From: Clostridiales bacterium
Lineage (GTDB): Bacteria; Bacillota; Clostridia; Christensenellales; CAG-138
Length of the DNA: 64,000 nucleotides
Direction: 5' to 3'
Assembly: GCA_004558525.1 (NCBI GenBank)
Contig: SFCQ01000004.1
Coordinates: forward strand, 124,001-188,000
The position numbers were made by a program, and so were the translations under genes. This document shows positions 36,220 through 43,800 of the stretch, in pieces. Position 1 is the stretch's first letter; every line of letters starts with the position of its first letter. The notes below the pieces were generated by a model. It saw nothing but the letters and a program-made list of their open reading frames with translations, searched no databases and had not been told where the DNA came from.

Positions 36220-36788
36220 GCTTTTCTTATCTCCCTCAATTTATTCTGATCCACTTCAATGTACTTATCCATTATAAGCTGGTCGTAATATATTCCGTCA
36301 GCATAAAACTTTCTGCGGTGCCGGCCTGCCGCCTCAAAGCCGTAACGCTCATATAAAGCGATAGCCCTTACGTTATCCGCATATACGCTAAGCTCTATAT
36401 TCTCAACGCAGGCGTCCTCAGCAAGCTTAATAAGCGTCTCCATAATTGCCGAGCCTACACCTATATGCCAGAACTTCTCCTGAACGCTCAAGGCTATCTC
36501 GCCAGTGTGCGCCGTTTTGCGCCTGTGAGAACATGTAAGGTTGAACATGCAGGCTATTTCCCCGTTTATGCGGCCTATATGCATGCCGCCGCGCTCCTCC
36601 TTCAGACTGTCCTCAAGTATCGCGGCCTCCTTTTCCTCGCTTATGCCAAGGCCGTTGGAGTCCATCATCAAAAAATGCGTTTCTCCGCCAATAATCTTCA
36701 AATAGCTCAATATCTCTGCGGCATCCTTTCCGCATGGCCGGCTTATCTTAAGCATGCTGCCGTCCTTTAGCACTACGCTTTTCTCCAT
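36207..36788 (-). CDS. GNAT-family N-acetyltransferase
   Basis: 193 residues. The acetyl-CoA-binding region reads LSVQEKFWHIGVGSAIMETLIKLAEDA (a Q/R-x-x-G-x-G/A-like loop) and the C-terminal NVRAIALYERYGFEAAGRHRRKF is the GNAT motif B region. The substrate is unknown. It is the first gene of the operon with parA and parB, which is unusual, and its promoter abuts parS site 2. Confidence 0.88.
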   Translation of the reverse strand: MEKSVVLKDGSMLKISRPCGKDAAEILSYLKIIGGETHFLMMDSNGLGISEEKEAAILEDSLKEERGGMHIGRINGEIACMFNLTCSHRRKTAHTGEIALSVQEKFWHIGVGSAIMETLIKLAEDACVENIELSVYADNVRAIALYERYGFEAAGRHRRKFYADGIYYDQLIMDKYIEVDQNKLREIRKACPR

Positions 36789-36856
36789 AAATAATAATAA
36801 ACCTCAACAATCCCCAATAAATTACAATTCCAAGTCTCGCTTATAGACTCTATACC

Positions 36857-36885
36857 ATTATAAGATATATTTGGCCATAACACAA
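36857..36885 (-). promoter_or_regulatory. Candidate promoter of GNAT-parA-parB
   Basis: Minus strand TTGTGT (36880-36885), 17-bp spacer, perfect TATAAT (36857-36862), about 70 bp before the GNAT start. The parS palindrome begins 5 bp upstream of the -35, so ParB spreading could repress its own operon. Confidence 0.6.
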
Positions 36886-36889
36886 TCAA

Positions 36890-36905
36890 TGTTTCACGTG
36901 AAACA
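36890..36905. promoter_or_regulatory. parS: parS centromere site 2
   Basis: Second perfect TGTTTCACGTGAAACA palindrome, immediately upstream of the operon promoter at 36857-36885. Confidence 0.92.
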
Positions 36906-36931
36906 AATAAGGCGGGGCTAACGCCCTGCCT

Positions 36932-37075
36932 CAGAGTGTCGATAAACTCCGGGGTTGTTAAGGGGCAGGCGCCCCTTAAGCTTTATTCCGGCTCTGACGG
37001 CATGCACGTCAGAACGGATGAAAACCTTTAGGTTTTCGTACCTTGCGGGTTTTGCCGCCCGGGAGCGGTGTTCGA
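36932..37075 (-). repeat. Multi-hairpin dispersed repeat, copy 2 (inverted)
   Basis: Minus-strand copy containing the GGGCGGCAAAACCCGCAAGG segment, an AAAACCTAAAGGTTTT hairpin, the TGACG/CGTCA hairpin, the GGGGC/GCCCC hairpin, and the AACCCCGGAGTTTATCGACAC edge. It reaches the stop codon of thiT. Lacks the GTGGC terminator core seen in copies 3 and 4. Confidence 0.85.
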
Positions 37076-37076
37076 T

Positions 37077-37766
37077 TTATTTGCCGTCCCGTATCCTTAT
37101 TGCGGCCTTGCTGACGGCGGGGATAAGCGCGGCTATTACGCACAGCACCGTATCGGCGCCTATGGTCGTAAGGTTATACATAAAGGAGTATAACCAGGCG
37201 CTTTGGTAGCCGGCTTCGGCTGCATATTCGCCGAAGAATACCGCGCCGCTTATAACGCCGCATATCATTCTGCAAAGGCCGCCCACGCCCGCGCCGAGCG
37301 CAAGGCTCTTTGGGAAGAAGCCTGCAACGCCGAGCACGGTGAAGGCGAGTATATAATCCAGTATAAACTGCGCCCAATGCACGATATATGCGCCCTGTAC
37401 GATCTGCAAAAGGCTGTACGCAAAGCCTGCAAGGAGACCCGCCGCAGGGCCGTAGAGCCATGCGTAAACGAATATGGGCAACATGGAAAACAGCGTTATG
37501 CTGCCGCCCATGGGCATGGAGAACAGCTTGATGTAGCTCAGCGCGAACGCGAGCGCAATGCACAGCGCGCCGTGTACCAGCATCTTGGTAGTCATCTTTC
37601 CCTTTTTTGGGAGGGAGATAGAGGTATCGGCCGCACGCTTTTTGCCTGCGCGGTTTATAACGGCCAACGCGGCTATAAGCACGGCAACAGCGGCTATGGC
37701 TCCTATAAACCACCATAAGTCCGCTCCCTGGAGTTCGGCAAGTTCCTTGAGCAATTCAAATTCCAT
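37077..37766 (-). CDS. thiT: Thiamine transporter ThiT (ECF S-component)
   Basis: 229 residues, about seven hydrophobic segments; one extra N-terminal helix (about 17-38) precedes the ThiT core ALCIALAFALSYIKLFSMPMGGSITLFSMLPIFVYAWLYGP and the thiamine-site region QGAYIVHWAQFILDYILAF. It imports thiamine using the shared ECF module. The TPP riboswitch upstream confirms the substrate. Confidence 0.95.
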   Translation of the reverse strand: MEFELLKELAELQGADLWWFIGAIAAVAVLIAALAVINRAGKKRAADTSISLPKKGKMTTKMLVHGALCIALAFALSYIKLFSMPMGGSITLFSMLPIFVYAWLYGPAAGLLAGFAYSLLQIVQGAYIVHWAQFILDYILAFTVLGVAGFFPKSLALGAGVGGLCRMICGVISGAVFFGEYAAEAGYQSAWLYSFMYNLTTIGADTVLCVIAALIPAVSKAAIRIRDGK

Positions 37767-37823
37767 GGTTTTTTCCTTCCTTTGCTTTTGTTATTCTCTT
37801 TTTGCCTTTTGAAAAAAGAAAAT

Positions 37824-37843
37824 CTCCGCAATTCATTGCGGAG
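37824..37843 (-). terminator. Riboswitch-controlled terminator before thiT
   Basis: On the minus strand CTCCGCAAT / ATTGCGGAG stem followed by ATTTTCTTTTTT. Its 5' arm region (TTCTCCGC, plus 37838-37845) can instead pair with GCGGAGAA at the 3' edge of the TPP aptamer (plus 37875-37882), forming an antiterminator. TPP binding would lock the aptamer and favour termination. Confidence 0.85.
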
Positions 37844-37878
37844 AAGCGGCGGTCAAATAACCGCGTCATGTATTTTCT

Positions 37879-37959
37879 CCGCTTCCCTACGCCGGCATTA
37901 TCCGAACAGGTTCAAAGGGTATATCTCAGCCTGAAAGGTATTCAAGCTCCCCCAGCGGG
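37879..37959 (-). promoter_or_regulatory. TPP riboswitch (THI element)
   Basis: Minus-strand sequence contains the conserved THI-box blocks CTGAGA, ACCCTTTGAACCTG, GGATAATGCCGGCGTAGGGA, closed by a CCGCT/AGCGG P1 stem. Together with the downstream terminator at 37824-37843 it is a complete transcriptional off-switch for thiT. Confidence 0.95.
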
Positions 37960-38005
37960 TAATATTCTCTTTTCTGCGCTATATTAGCACTAATCTTTAA
38001 TATTG

Positions 38006-38302
38006 TCAATCGTTTGCGCTTTCAAGCTTAACGGCGGTGACCTGGACCGGTTCGCCGGCGTCCATCTGAGGCAGAATGGTTATCATAAACTCCCCGCCAA
38101 CAATAAAGTTTTCCGGCACTTCAACATCGTTTGCTATGTATACTATCGCCTCGCCGAAGCCTACGTTATCGCTTGTGCTTACAAGTATGCAGCCCTCGCG
38201 TATCTGTTCTATCCTGCCTTTGAAAACGATATTCTTTTCGTTGCAGCCGAATAAGCCTGCGGCTATTGCCGCTGTCATAATGAGCGCGATCAGCCTTTTC
38301 AT
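38006..38302 (-). CDS. Small predicted lipoprotein
   Basis: 98 residues. Lipobox GLFGC ends the signal peptide (Cys20). The mature part is short and beta-rich (KNIVFKGRIEQIREGCILVST, then FMITILPQMDAGEPVQVTAVKLE), like an OB-fold-type small lipoprotein of the DUF3221 kind; the family call is tentative. Its ribosome-binding site GGAGG lies just inside the gap before the inverted-repeat element at 38313, so the element may supply or disrupt its promoter. Confidence 0.7.
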   Translation of the reverse strand: MKRLIALIMTAAIAAGLFGCNEKNIVFKGRIEQIREGCILVSTSDNVGFGEAIVYIANDVEVPENFIVGGEFMITILPQMDAGEPVQVTAVKLESAND

Positions 38303-38312
38303 AAAACCTCCC

Positions 38313-38589
38313 TACCATCAGTTGACAAGGGGACACAAGGTTTTAAGGGGCATACAGCACGCCATAGCCGCGTCAAACTCGTTTGAAATACCGCCAGTAT
38401 TCCTTCACTCGTTTTCCTTGCTCTGTCATACTGTATGCTCCTTAAAACTCTCCGACCCTAAAGAGCCTGATTTGAGGGCGGTTCAAGGCCGAGGAGAGCA
38501 GAACTACCGGAGGTAATTCAAGCGACGAGAACGCAGAAACGTCCCAAAGCCGGCCTTTAGGGCTTGTGTCCCCTTCTCAACTGATGGTA
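38313..38589 (-). mobile_element. 277-bp element with 27-bp terminal inverted repeats (MITE-like)
   Basis: Left end 38313-38339 and right end 38563-38589 are inverted repeats with one mismatch in 27. The interior has a stretch CATACAGTATG-like with arms TTTTAAGGAGCATACAG / CATACAGCACG... and a mini-ORF (38373-38429). No transposase fits inside. A truncated copy occurs at 30845-30930. Short size, terminal inverted repeats and a second partial copy suggest a non-autonomous mobile or regulatory element; clear target-site duplications were not identified. Confidence 0.7.
38373..38429 (-). CDS. 18-residue ORF inside the inverted-repeat element
   Basis: Minus-strand ATG at 38429, preceded by AAGGAGCATACAGT (good ribosome-binding site), encodes MTEQGKRVKEYWRYFKRV and stops. 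The peptide is strongly basic and aromatic. It may be a leader-type or element-specific microprotein, or the reading frame may be incidental to RNA structure. Confidence 0.35.
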   Translation of the reverse strand: MTEQGKRVKEYWRYFKRV

Positions 38590-38663
38590 AAATATTATAT
38601 AAATACAGACGCTTCAGGGAGGCAAAAGGTTGCTGCATATTGTAAGATCTGGGATTTGTTTAT

Positions 38664-39377
38664 TTATCTTATCACTCCGTTTTCATATACCGGCACCACG
38701 TCGGTTATATCCTCGCTGAAGCAATAGCGGATATCCTCTTCAAAGCCAAGGGATATGAGCCTTGCACAGTGCTTTGTAACGGAAAGATCGGCGCGGCCCT
38801 GCTTCCAGTCGGCATATAGCATGCAGCATACCATCGTTATGTCGGAAGCGTCTATCCCGCTGGGCGAGAGCCTGTTTATAGCCTCCGCAATGGAGCCTGC
38901 CGCAAGCAGATCGTCCGCCGATATCTGGCCATAAGTTCCGGCGCATACTATTATTATATCGTTGCCCAGCTCAACCGCCCTTTTGGCTACCGCTGAGCGG
39001 TTTATCATGCCGCCTATAAGCACGTCCTTAGCGGCGGACATGCCGTGTATAGCGGCGGTGCCGTTGGTGGTGCTTATTATAACGGAGCGATCCTTAACTG
39101 TATTTGCACTGTATTCCGACGGGCTGTTGCCTATATCAAAATCCGGCAGCTTTACCGCATCCCTTTCGCCCGCAAGCACAACGTCGGCATGGCCGAGCCT
39201 GCCGGCCAGCATGGCGGCTTCGCCCGGGTCGATAGCCGGCACCACGCGGTTAGCGCCGTTGCCTACGGCTGTGATTATGCAGCTTGTTGAGCGCAGCACA
39301 TCTACCGCAATAACCGTGCTTGAGGATATGTGGTGGCTCAAAACCCTTCCGTATACTGGAATAACGTCGATCTTCAT
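38664..39377 (-). CDS. ComB-like 2-phosphosulfolactate phosphatase family protein
   Basis: 237 residues from ATG 39377 (GGAGGGC ribosome-binding site; an upstream in-frame start adds 25 non-conserved residues). Family motifs: VIAVDVLRSTSCIITA, GERDAVKLPDFDIGNSPSEY and IISTTNGTAAI. In methanogens ComB makes sulfolactate for coenzyme M; in Firmicutes the substrate is generally unknown. No other coenzyme M gene is nearby. Confidence 0.85.
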   Translation of the reverse strand: MKIDVIPVYGRVLSHHISSSTVIAVDVLRSTSCIITAVGNGANRVVPAIDPGEAAMLAGRLGHADVVLAGERDAVKLPDFDIGNSPSEYSANTVKDRSVIISTTNGTAAIHGMSAAKDVLIGGMINRSAVAKRAVELGNDIIIVCAGTYGQISADDLLAAGSIAEAINRLSPSGIDASDITMVCCMLYADWKQGRADLSVTKHCARLISLGFEEDIRYCFSEDITDVVPVYENGVIR

Positions 39378-39481
39378 ATGCCCTCCAAACGGCCCAGCCT
39401 GCAAAAAAGCAAGATAAACCAAAGGTTTTTGCGTGAAAACGGCTGCACGCATTATCTGCTATTATAGCATTATTTCATCAG

Positions 39482-39991
39482 CTATGCAAATCTTCTTCGG
39501 GACAGTATAATGGCCACCGCCGCGCCTACTATGCTGCTAAGTATTGCCGCAGGTATGGCGGCCCTGGTCCTTTTTACGCCTACGGAGCCGAAGTACAGGG
39601 CGATAGTATAAAATATCGTTTCGGTGGAGCCTAACATTATGCTTGCCGCGAAGCCTAAGTATGTATCCGCGCCATAGTTTACAAAAACGTCTTGAAGCAG
39701 CGACATCGCGGCGGAGCCTGAAAACGGCCTGAGCACGAACATGGGCGCAAGCTCGGCAGGGAAGCCTATTTTATCAAGGATAGGGGATATGAGCTTAATA
39801 AACGCCTCCAGCGCGCCGGAGGCGCGCAGCGCGTTGATGGATACCATCATAGCGGCCATGCACGGCAGTATTTTTACAAGCATGGGCAGCGCGTCATATG
39901 CGCCCTGAGTAAAGGCGGAATATATATCTACCTTTTTTATAAGCGAATATATCAGCAGCGCCGCTATAAGCGCGGGAAGAATATAGAGCAT
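39482..39991 (-). CDS. spmB: Spore maturation protein B
   Basis: 169 residues, Gate/nucleoside-recognition-domain membrane protein with FTQGAYDALPMLVKILPCMAAMMVSINALRASGALE and the PFSGSAAMSL motif. SpmA and SpmB are needed for spore core dehydration in Bacillus. Lies 23 bp downstream of spmA. Confidence 0.93.
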   Translation of the reverse strand: MLYILPALIAALLIYSLIKKVDIYSAFTQGAYDALPMLVKILPCMAAMMVSINALRASGALEAFIKLISPILDKIGFPAELAPMFVLRPFSGSAAMSLLQDVFVNYGADTYLGFAASIMLGSTETIFYTIALYFGSVGVKRTRAAIPAAILSSIVGAAVAIILSRRRFA

Positions 39992-40014
39992 ATATCAATA
40001 TCCTTGCAGCTTGC

Positions 40015-40596
40015 TCAACGTGGCTTCTCCGGCATTATCCGGCAGAAAAGCCTGCATAATACGGCTGCCGAAACAAAGCTTATCAGCGACGCTATGAACG
40101 TTGGCAGCACTATGGAGTATACGTCGCTTGAGCCAAAGGCGCTTCTGAGCGCTATGACCCCTGCGGGCAATATTTCAACGGAGGATGCGTTCAGCGCAAG
40201 GAACATGCACATGGCGTCGCTTGCGGTGGCTTTATAGCGGGCGCTTTTGCTAAGCTCCCTCATCGCCTCTATGCCAAAGGGGGTAGCCGCGCTGCCCGCG
40301 CCGAAAAAGTTTGCCGCAAGATTCAGCGTGATGGGCGCAAGCGCTTCGCCCGCATCGGGGAAAAGAAAGCCGAGCGGCTTTGCCATCCTTCGGGCAAGGC
40401 CGTCTATAAGCCCCGCCCTTTTTGCCGTATTCATAAGGCCGAGCCACAGCATATATGCGCCCGCGAGCGATATGCAAAGCGTGACCGCCTGGCAGGCGCC
40501 CTCCGTAAGCGCGTCCATAACGGCGGCTATATTGCCGTTTATGGCTCCGTACGCTATGCCAACGGCTATCATCAGGGCAAAAACATAGCTCATCAT
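40015..40596 (-). CDS. spmA: Spore maturation protein A
   Basis: 193 residues, Gate-domain membrane protein: LTEGACQAVTLCISLAGAYMLWLGLMNTAKRAGLIDGLARRM and LNLAANFFGAGSAATPFGIEAM. Partner of SpmB; direct marker of sporulation capacity. Confidence 0.93.
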   Translation of the reverse strand: MMSYVFALMIAVGIAYGAINGNIAAVMDALTEGACQAVTLCISLAGAYMLWLGLMNTAKRAGLIDGLARRMAKPLGFLFPDAGEALAPITLNLAANFFGAGSAATPFGIEAMRELSKSARYKATASDAMCMFLALNASSVEILPAGVIALRSAFGSSDVYSIVLPTFIASLISFVSAAVLCRLFCRIMPEKPR

Positions 40597-40648
40597 AGCT
40601 TATTATGATTTGCGATACCGCAATGCCGCAGCTGAAAGCATGGCTCGC

Positions 40649-42229
40649 TCAGCTTAAGAATATAAGCCTGTCGCCCTCGTGCAGCTTGCCGGAGGGCTGG
40701 TCCTGGCAGGCTGCCTCAAGCACGCTTTTTACGGGCAGAGAGTAGCGCTTTGCTATATCAAACGCCGTCTCGCCCTCCGAGGCGAAGTACATTATTACCT
40801 GGCGGCTTCTTTTTACCGGTTCGCACTCCGTCATGCCGGTAAGCACGTTAAGCTCGTTTACGCAGTAAGGCACGGCGGATATATCCAGCGCGCATTCAAC
40901 ATTGAGCGCGCCTTGCTCATTCGTTGCAAGCGATATGCTCGCGCTGAGGCATCTTACGCGTGCAAAGGCCGAGTCGCAGTCCTGCCCCTGGTACTGTGTT
41001 TCGCAAAGGAAGGGTACCTCCGCAGGGAAGGAAAGCACAGCGCCGGAGGCCGTCCTCAGCGCGCAGCGCATGAATATAACGCCTTCAACGCTCAAAACCG
41101 AGCTTTTGACATAAGCGTTAGTGACATACGGCATGGCAAAGCAGCATATGACGGCATTTGCAGAGGGCGAGTTTTCCGGGAGCTGTACCGTTTCGTTTAC
41201 CGTGCAGCGGAAGTTCTTCCTTTTAAGGCGGCAAATGACGCAGGTTGGCTCAAGCACGCTGACAAAGGCCTCTTTCGGGATAAATGCGTCTGACGGCACG
41301 CACAGCGCGGTCTGCTCGCTTGAAAATACTTCTGCCGAAAGCACGGCTTTTACCAAACCCATGCCGCTTGAAGCGTCAAGCGGCCTTACGTCTATGTCAT
41401 TAACGTTTACGAATGCGAACGTGTCTCCCGCAGCTCTTTCGTCAAGGTCAGCCTCTATTGAGAAGGGGAGCTGCATAATATGGCTCATTATCCCGCCGCC
41501 AGAAAGCATTATAAGCTTTATCATCAGCTGGCCTTCTATCATCGCGGTGTCTGAGCCTGTGTTAACGTCGCGCACGAAGGCTTCTCCCGTGGCGAATATC
41601 GGCTCCGCGCCGGCAGGCAGCGCGGCCTCGGCTTCAAAGGCTGTTTCGGATGAGCCTATCGCTTTTTCGTTGAATGTCAGCAGGTCGGTGCGCATGAATT
41701 CGCATTGCGCCCCGGCTATGCCGTCAAGCGCGCGCACAGGCTCCGCCATAAATGCGCTACACTCAAGCTGAACGGCGGCTTCCACGGTAAGCTCCATGCC
41801 GCTTCTAAGCTCGATGGATACCACGTCCGCGCTAACCTCGGCGCGCATGCCCTCGTGTACGGCGTCCATGGCAACGTTGTATTTGAATGCGGCGGAGGAG
41901 GTGAAGGCGCCGCCTCTTTCGCTCTGTGCCTGCTCAGCCCGTTCAGCCTCGGCCTGCTCGCCGTCTGCGCCGCCATCGCTGCCTGAGGAGGGCAGCGCCG
42001 CCGCCATGCTCTCGCGGCAGATAACGTTTACGCTTAGCCTGCCCTCTACGCATATCATGCCCTCTGCGGCGGTGGCCTTGGTAACGCTTGCCGAGGCGGA
42101 GCAGCACACAATTTCGGTATCGCTGAGCCTTCGCCCCGCAGGCAGCGGAAGCGCACCCTCAATAGAGGTCTGCGCGCTGGTCCTGGCCACCATCCGTTCT
42201 ATGTTCATATCGCCAAAATGGAATTCCAT
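40649..42229 (-). CDS. SPOCS (DUF3794) and LysM domain protein
   Basis: 526 residues. Three or so SPOCS/DUF3794 beta modules (about 30-470) and a C-terminal LysM (about 476-526, YFASEGETAFDIAKRYSLPVKSVL). The combination is found in spore coat or cortex-associated proteins of Clostridia. A low-complexity Ala/Glu/Gln insertion lies at about residues 82-105. No signal peptide is seen, consistent with assembly on the forespore from the mother-cell side. Confidence 0.88.
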   Translation of the reverse strand: MEFHFGDMNIERMVARTSAQTSIEGALPLPAGRRLSDTEIVCCSASASVTKATAAEGMICVEGRLSVNVICRESMAAALPSSGSDGGADGEQAEAERAEQAQSERGGAFTSSAAFKYNVAMDAVHEGMRAEVSADVVSIELRSGMELTVEAAVQLECSAFMAEPVRALDGIAGAQCEFMRTDLLTFNEKAIGSSETAFEAEAALPAGAEPIFATGEAFVRDVNTGSDTAMIEGQLMIKLIMLSGGGIMSHIMQLPFSIEADLDERAAGDTFAFVNVNDIDVRPLDASSGMGLVKAVLSAEVFSSEQTALCVPSDAFIPKEAFVSVLEPTCVICRLKRKNFRCTVNETVQLPENSPSANAVICCFAMPYVTNAYVKSSVLSVEGVIFMRCALRTASGAVLSFPAEVPFLCETQYQGQDCDSAFARVRCLSASISLATNEQGALNVECALDISAVPYCVNELNVLTGMTECEPVKRSRQVIMYFASEGETAFDIAKRYSLPVKSVLEAACQDQPSGKLHEGDRLIFLS

Positions 42230-42354
42230 TTATCCAAAGCTCCTTTCAACGCTAATATTCACCATAAATATATTTGAGGGCTTGCTTTTATATGACGGTG
42301 GTTTGCATTATAATGCCGACAATAAATCAGCATAAAAGTAATTGCATAAATTTG

Positions 42355-42384
42355 TTGACAGATAAACCTTGCTTAGAGTATACT
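42355..42384 (+). promoter_or_regulatory. Promoter of the tRNA operon
   Basis: Perfect TTGACA (42355-42360), 18-bp spacer, TATACT (42379-42384), 22 bp before the first tRNA: a typical stable-RNA promoter. Confidence 0.8.
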
Positions 42385-42406
42385 ATCTAATGCGGTTGGC
42401 GCATCT

Positions 42407-42482
42407 GGGAGCATAGCTCAGCTGGGAGAGCACTTGCCTTACAAGCAAGGGGTCACAGGTTCGAGCCCTGTTGTTCCCACCA
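42407..42482 (+). tRNA. tRNA-Val (anticodon TAC)
   Basis: Complete cloverleaf: acceptor GGGAGCA/TGTTCCC, anticodon stem-loop CTTGC-CTTACAA-GCAAG, TTCGAGC T-loop, and genomically encoded CCA. Confidence 0.96.
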
Positions 42483-42515
42483 TAGCACATTATGGTGCAT
42501 GGCGCAGCCGTGTAT

Positions 42516-42592
42516 GGCCCGGTGGTGCAGTTGGTTAGCACGTCAGCCTGTCACGCTGAAGGTCAGGGGTTCGAGCCCCCTTCGGGTCGCCA
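42516..42592 (+). tRNA. tRNA-Asp (anticodon GTC)
   Basis: Acceptor GGCCCGG/TCGGGTC with two G-U wobble pairs, anticodon stem-loop TCAGC-CTGTCAC-GCTGA, discriminator G and encoded CCA. Confidence 0.96.
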
Positions 42593-42596
42593 AGCC

Positions 42597-42673
42597 TGCC
42601 TCGGTAGCTCAGCTGGTAGAGCAAGGGACTGAAAATCCCTGTGTCGGTGGTTCGACTCCACTCTGAGGCACCA
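42597..42673 (+). tRNA. tRNA-Phe (anticodon GAA)
   Basis: Acceptor TGCCTCG/TGAGGCA, anticodon arm GGGAC-TGAAAAT-CCC with anticodon GAA, T-loop TTCGACT, encoded CCA. Confidence 0.95.
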
Positions 42674-42680
42674 AGCTTAT

Positions 42681-42756
42681 GCGGGAATAGCTCATTTGGT
42701 AGAGCGCTGCCTTGCCAAGGCAGAGGTGGCGGGTTCGAGCCCCGTTTCCCGCTCCA
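42681..42756 (+). tRNA. tRNA-Gly (anticodon GCC)
   Basis: Acceptor GCGGGAA/TTCCCGC, anticodon arm CTGCC-TTGCCAA-GGCAG, T-loop TTCGAGC, encoded CCA. Confidence 0.96.
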
Positions 42757-42759
42757 TAT

Positions 42760-42834
<75 letters not shown>

Positions 42835-42866
42835 AAGCCCCAAGGACGCAAGCCTTTGGGGCTTCT
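42835..42866 (+). terminator. Terminator of the tRNA operon
   Basis: AAGCCCCAA...TTGGGGCTT stem around GGACGCAAGCCT, followed by CTTATATTCT; starts right after the tRNA-Cys CCA. Confidence 0.8.
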
Positions 42867-42927
42867 TATATTCTAAAACCCTGCGGCGGAAATTCAGGGT
42901 ACAAAAAAAGCCAGATTTCTCCGGCTC

Positions 42928-43096
42928 TCAGAGTGTCAAAAAAGTGGCTGGTCGCCACTTTTTTGAGTTTTCACAGGTTTTGCCTCTCGCATTAGCTCCC
43001 GGGCGGCAAAACCTGCAAAGTACGATGTCGTCAGAGCCGGATTGAACATAAGGGGCTGCGGCCCCTTATCAACCCAGGGGTTTTTTGACAGACTGA
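42928..43096 (+). repeat. Multi-hairpin dispersed repeat, copy 3
   Basis: Contains a GTGGC terminator hairpin at its left, then the GGTTTTGCC / GGCAAAACC hairpin with CTCTCGCATTAGCTCCCGGG loop, AAAGTACGA, GTCAGAGCCGG, the GGGGCTGCGGCCCC hairpin and an AACCCAGGGGTTTTTTGACA edge. About 35 bp of the middle present in copies 1 and 4 are missing, so the copy is internally deleted. It fills most of the 298-bp gap between the tRNA operon and the next gene. Confidence 0.85.
42937..42965. terminator. GTGGC-family bidirectional terminator, copy 4
   Basis: CAAAAAAGTGGC / GCCACTTTTTTG, loop TGGTC, inside repeat copy 3, between the plus-strand tRNA operon and the minus-strand lipoprotein gene. Confidence 0.85.
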
Positions 43097-43132
43097 AAGC
43101 CCGATTTCTCGGGCTCTGATAATGATTCTTCC

Positions 43133-43477
43133 TTATTCCTTCGTAAAGGTTCCGCTTATGCCCATGCCGGCGTTGTCGTTCATGGTCAGGCTGTCGCCGT
43201 CAACGGAGAAGGTGTATACCTTTGCCTCATCCCAAAGCTCCAGCTTTACGGTCATCTGGTCGCCCTCAATGGTGTAAGTTCCATCCTGCTCCATATAGGT
43301 GTTTTTCATGGAGCATTTGCCGCTGCCGTTAAACTCCCAGGTAACAACACCGTCGGCGCCAAGGTCAGCCGTCCATTTTCCGGCAACAGCGTCCTTGCTG
43401 CCGCAGGCAACCATAGCAAGCGCTATAGCTATAACGAGAGTCATTGCGGCAAGCGTCTTAAAAATGTTTTTCTTCAT
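43133..43477 (-). CDS. Small predicted lipoprotein, lipocalin-like
   Basis: 114 residues. Signal peptide with lipobox MVAC (Cys25), then a compact beta-rich domain in which KWTADLGADGVVTWEFNGSGKCSMKN, YTIEGDQMTVKL and YTFSVDGDSLTM repeat the pattern of META/DUF5640-type small lipoproteins. Likely attached to the outer face of the membrane; function unknown. Confidence 0.75.
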   Translation of the reverse strand: MKKNIFKTLAAMTLVIAIALAMVACGSKDAVAGKWTADLGADGVVTWEFNGSGKCSMKNTYMEQDGTYTIEGDQMTVKLELWDEAKVYTFSVDGDSLTMNDNAGMGISGTFTKE

Positions 43478-43602
43478 AGTGATATCCTTTCAAAAGCAGT
43501 ATTTGACCCTGCGCGGCGCATGTGAAGGGAATATATGTAAGGCCGCGATTAGGATCATAGAAAGTATATCAAACAAGAAGGGGTTTAGCAAGGAGGGCGC
43601 CC

Positions 43603-43770
43603 ATGCAGAAGGGGAGGGCAAAAAAGCCCCAGCTATCTGGCTTTTTCGGGCAACGGACAGGACGCAGGGAGAAAGTATTTACAATTACTTCACAGGTTTT
43701 ATACCCGGCCAGGCCCATACGGCAAGGCCTGTATAAAGAAAAAGCGTGCAGCGGCTTTTTTATGCTATAA
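43603..43770 (+). CDS. Candidate 55-residue small protein
   Basis: ATG at 43603 with an ideal AAGGAGG six bases upstream; 55 codons, basic and aromatic (MQKGRAKKPQLSGFFGQRTG at the start), ending 30 bp before the exonuclease gene. Against it: an AAAAAGCC/GGCTTTTT stem at 43621-43646 could be a hairpin instead, and no family is recognised. This is the only coding candidate in the 323-bp gap 43478-43800; a TATAAT at 43766-43771 may be the -10 of the next gene. Confidence 0.3.
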   Translation: MQKGRAKKPQLSGFFGQRTGRREKVFTITSQVLYPARPIRQGLYKEKACSGFFML

Positions 43771-43800
43771 TTAGCTATCATTTAATACCGGAGACGGCAT

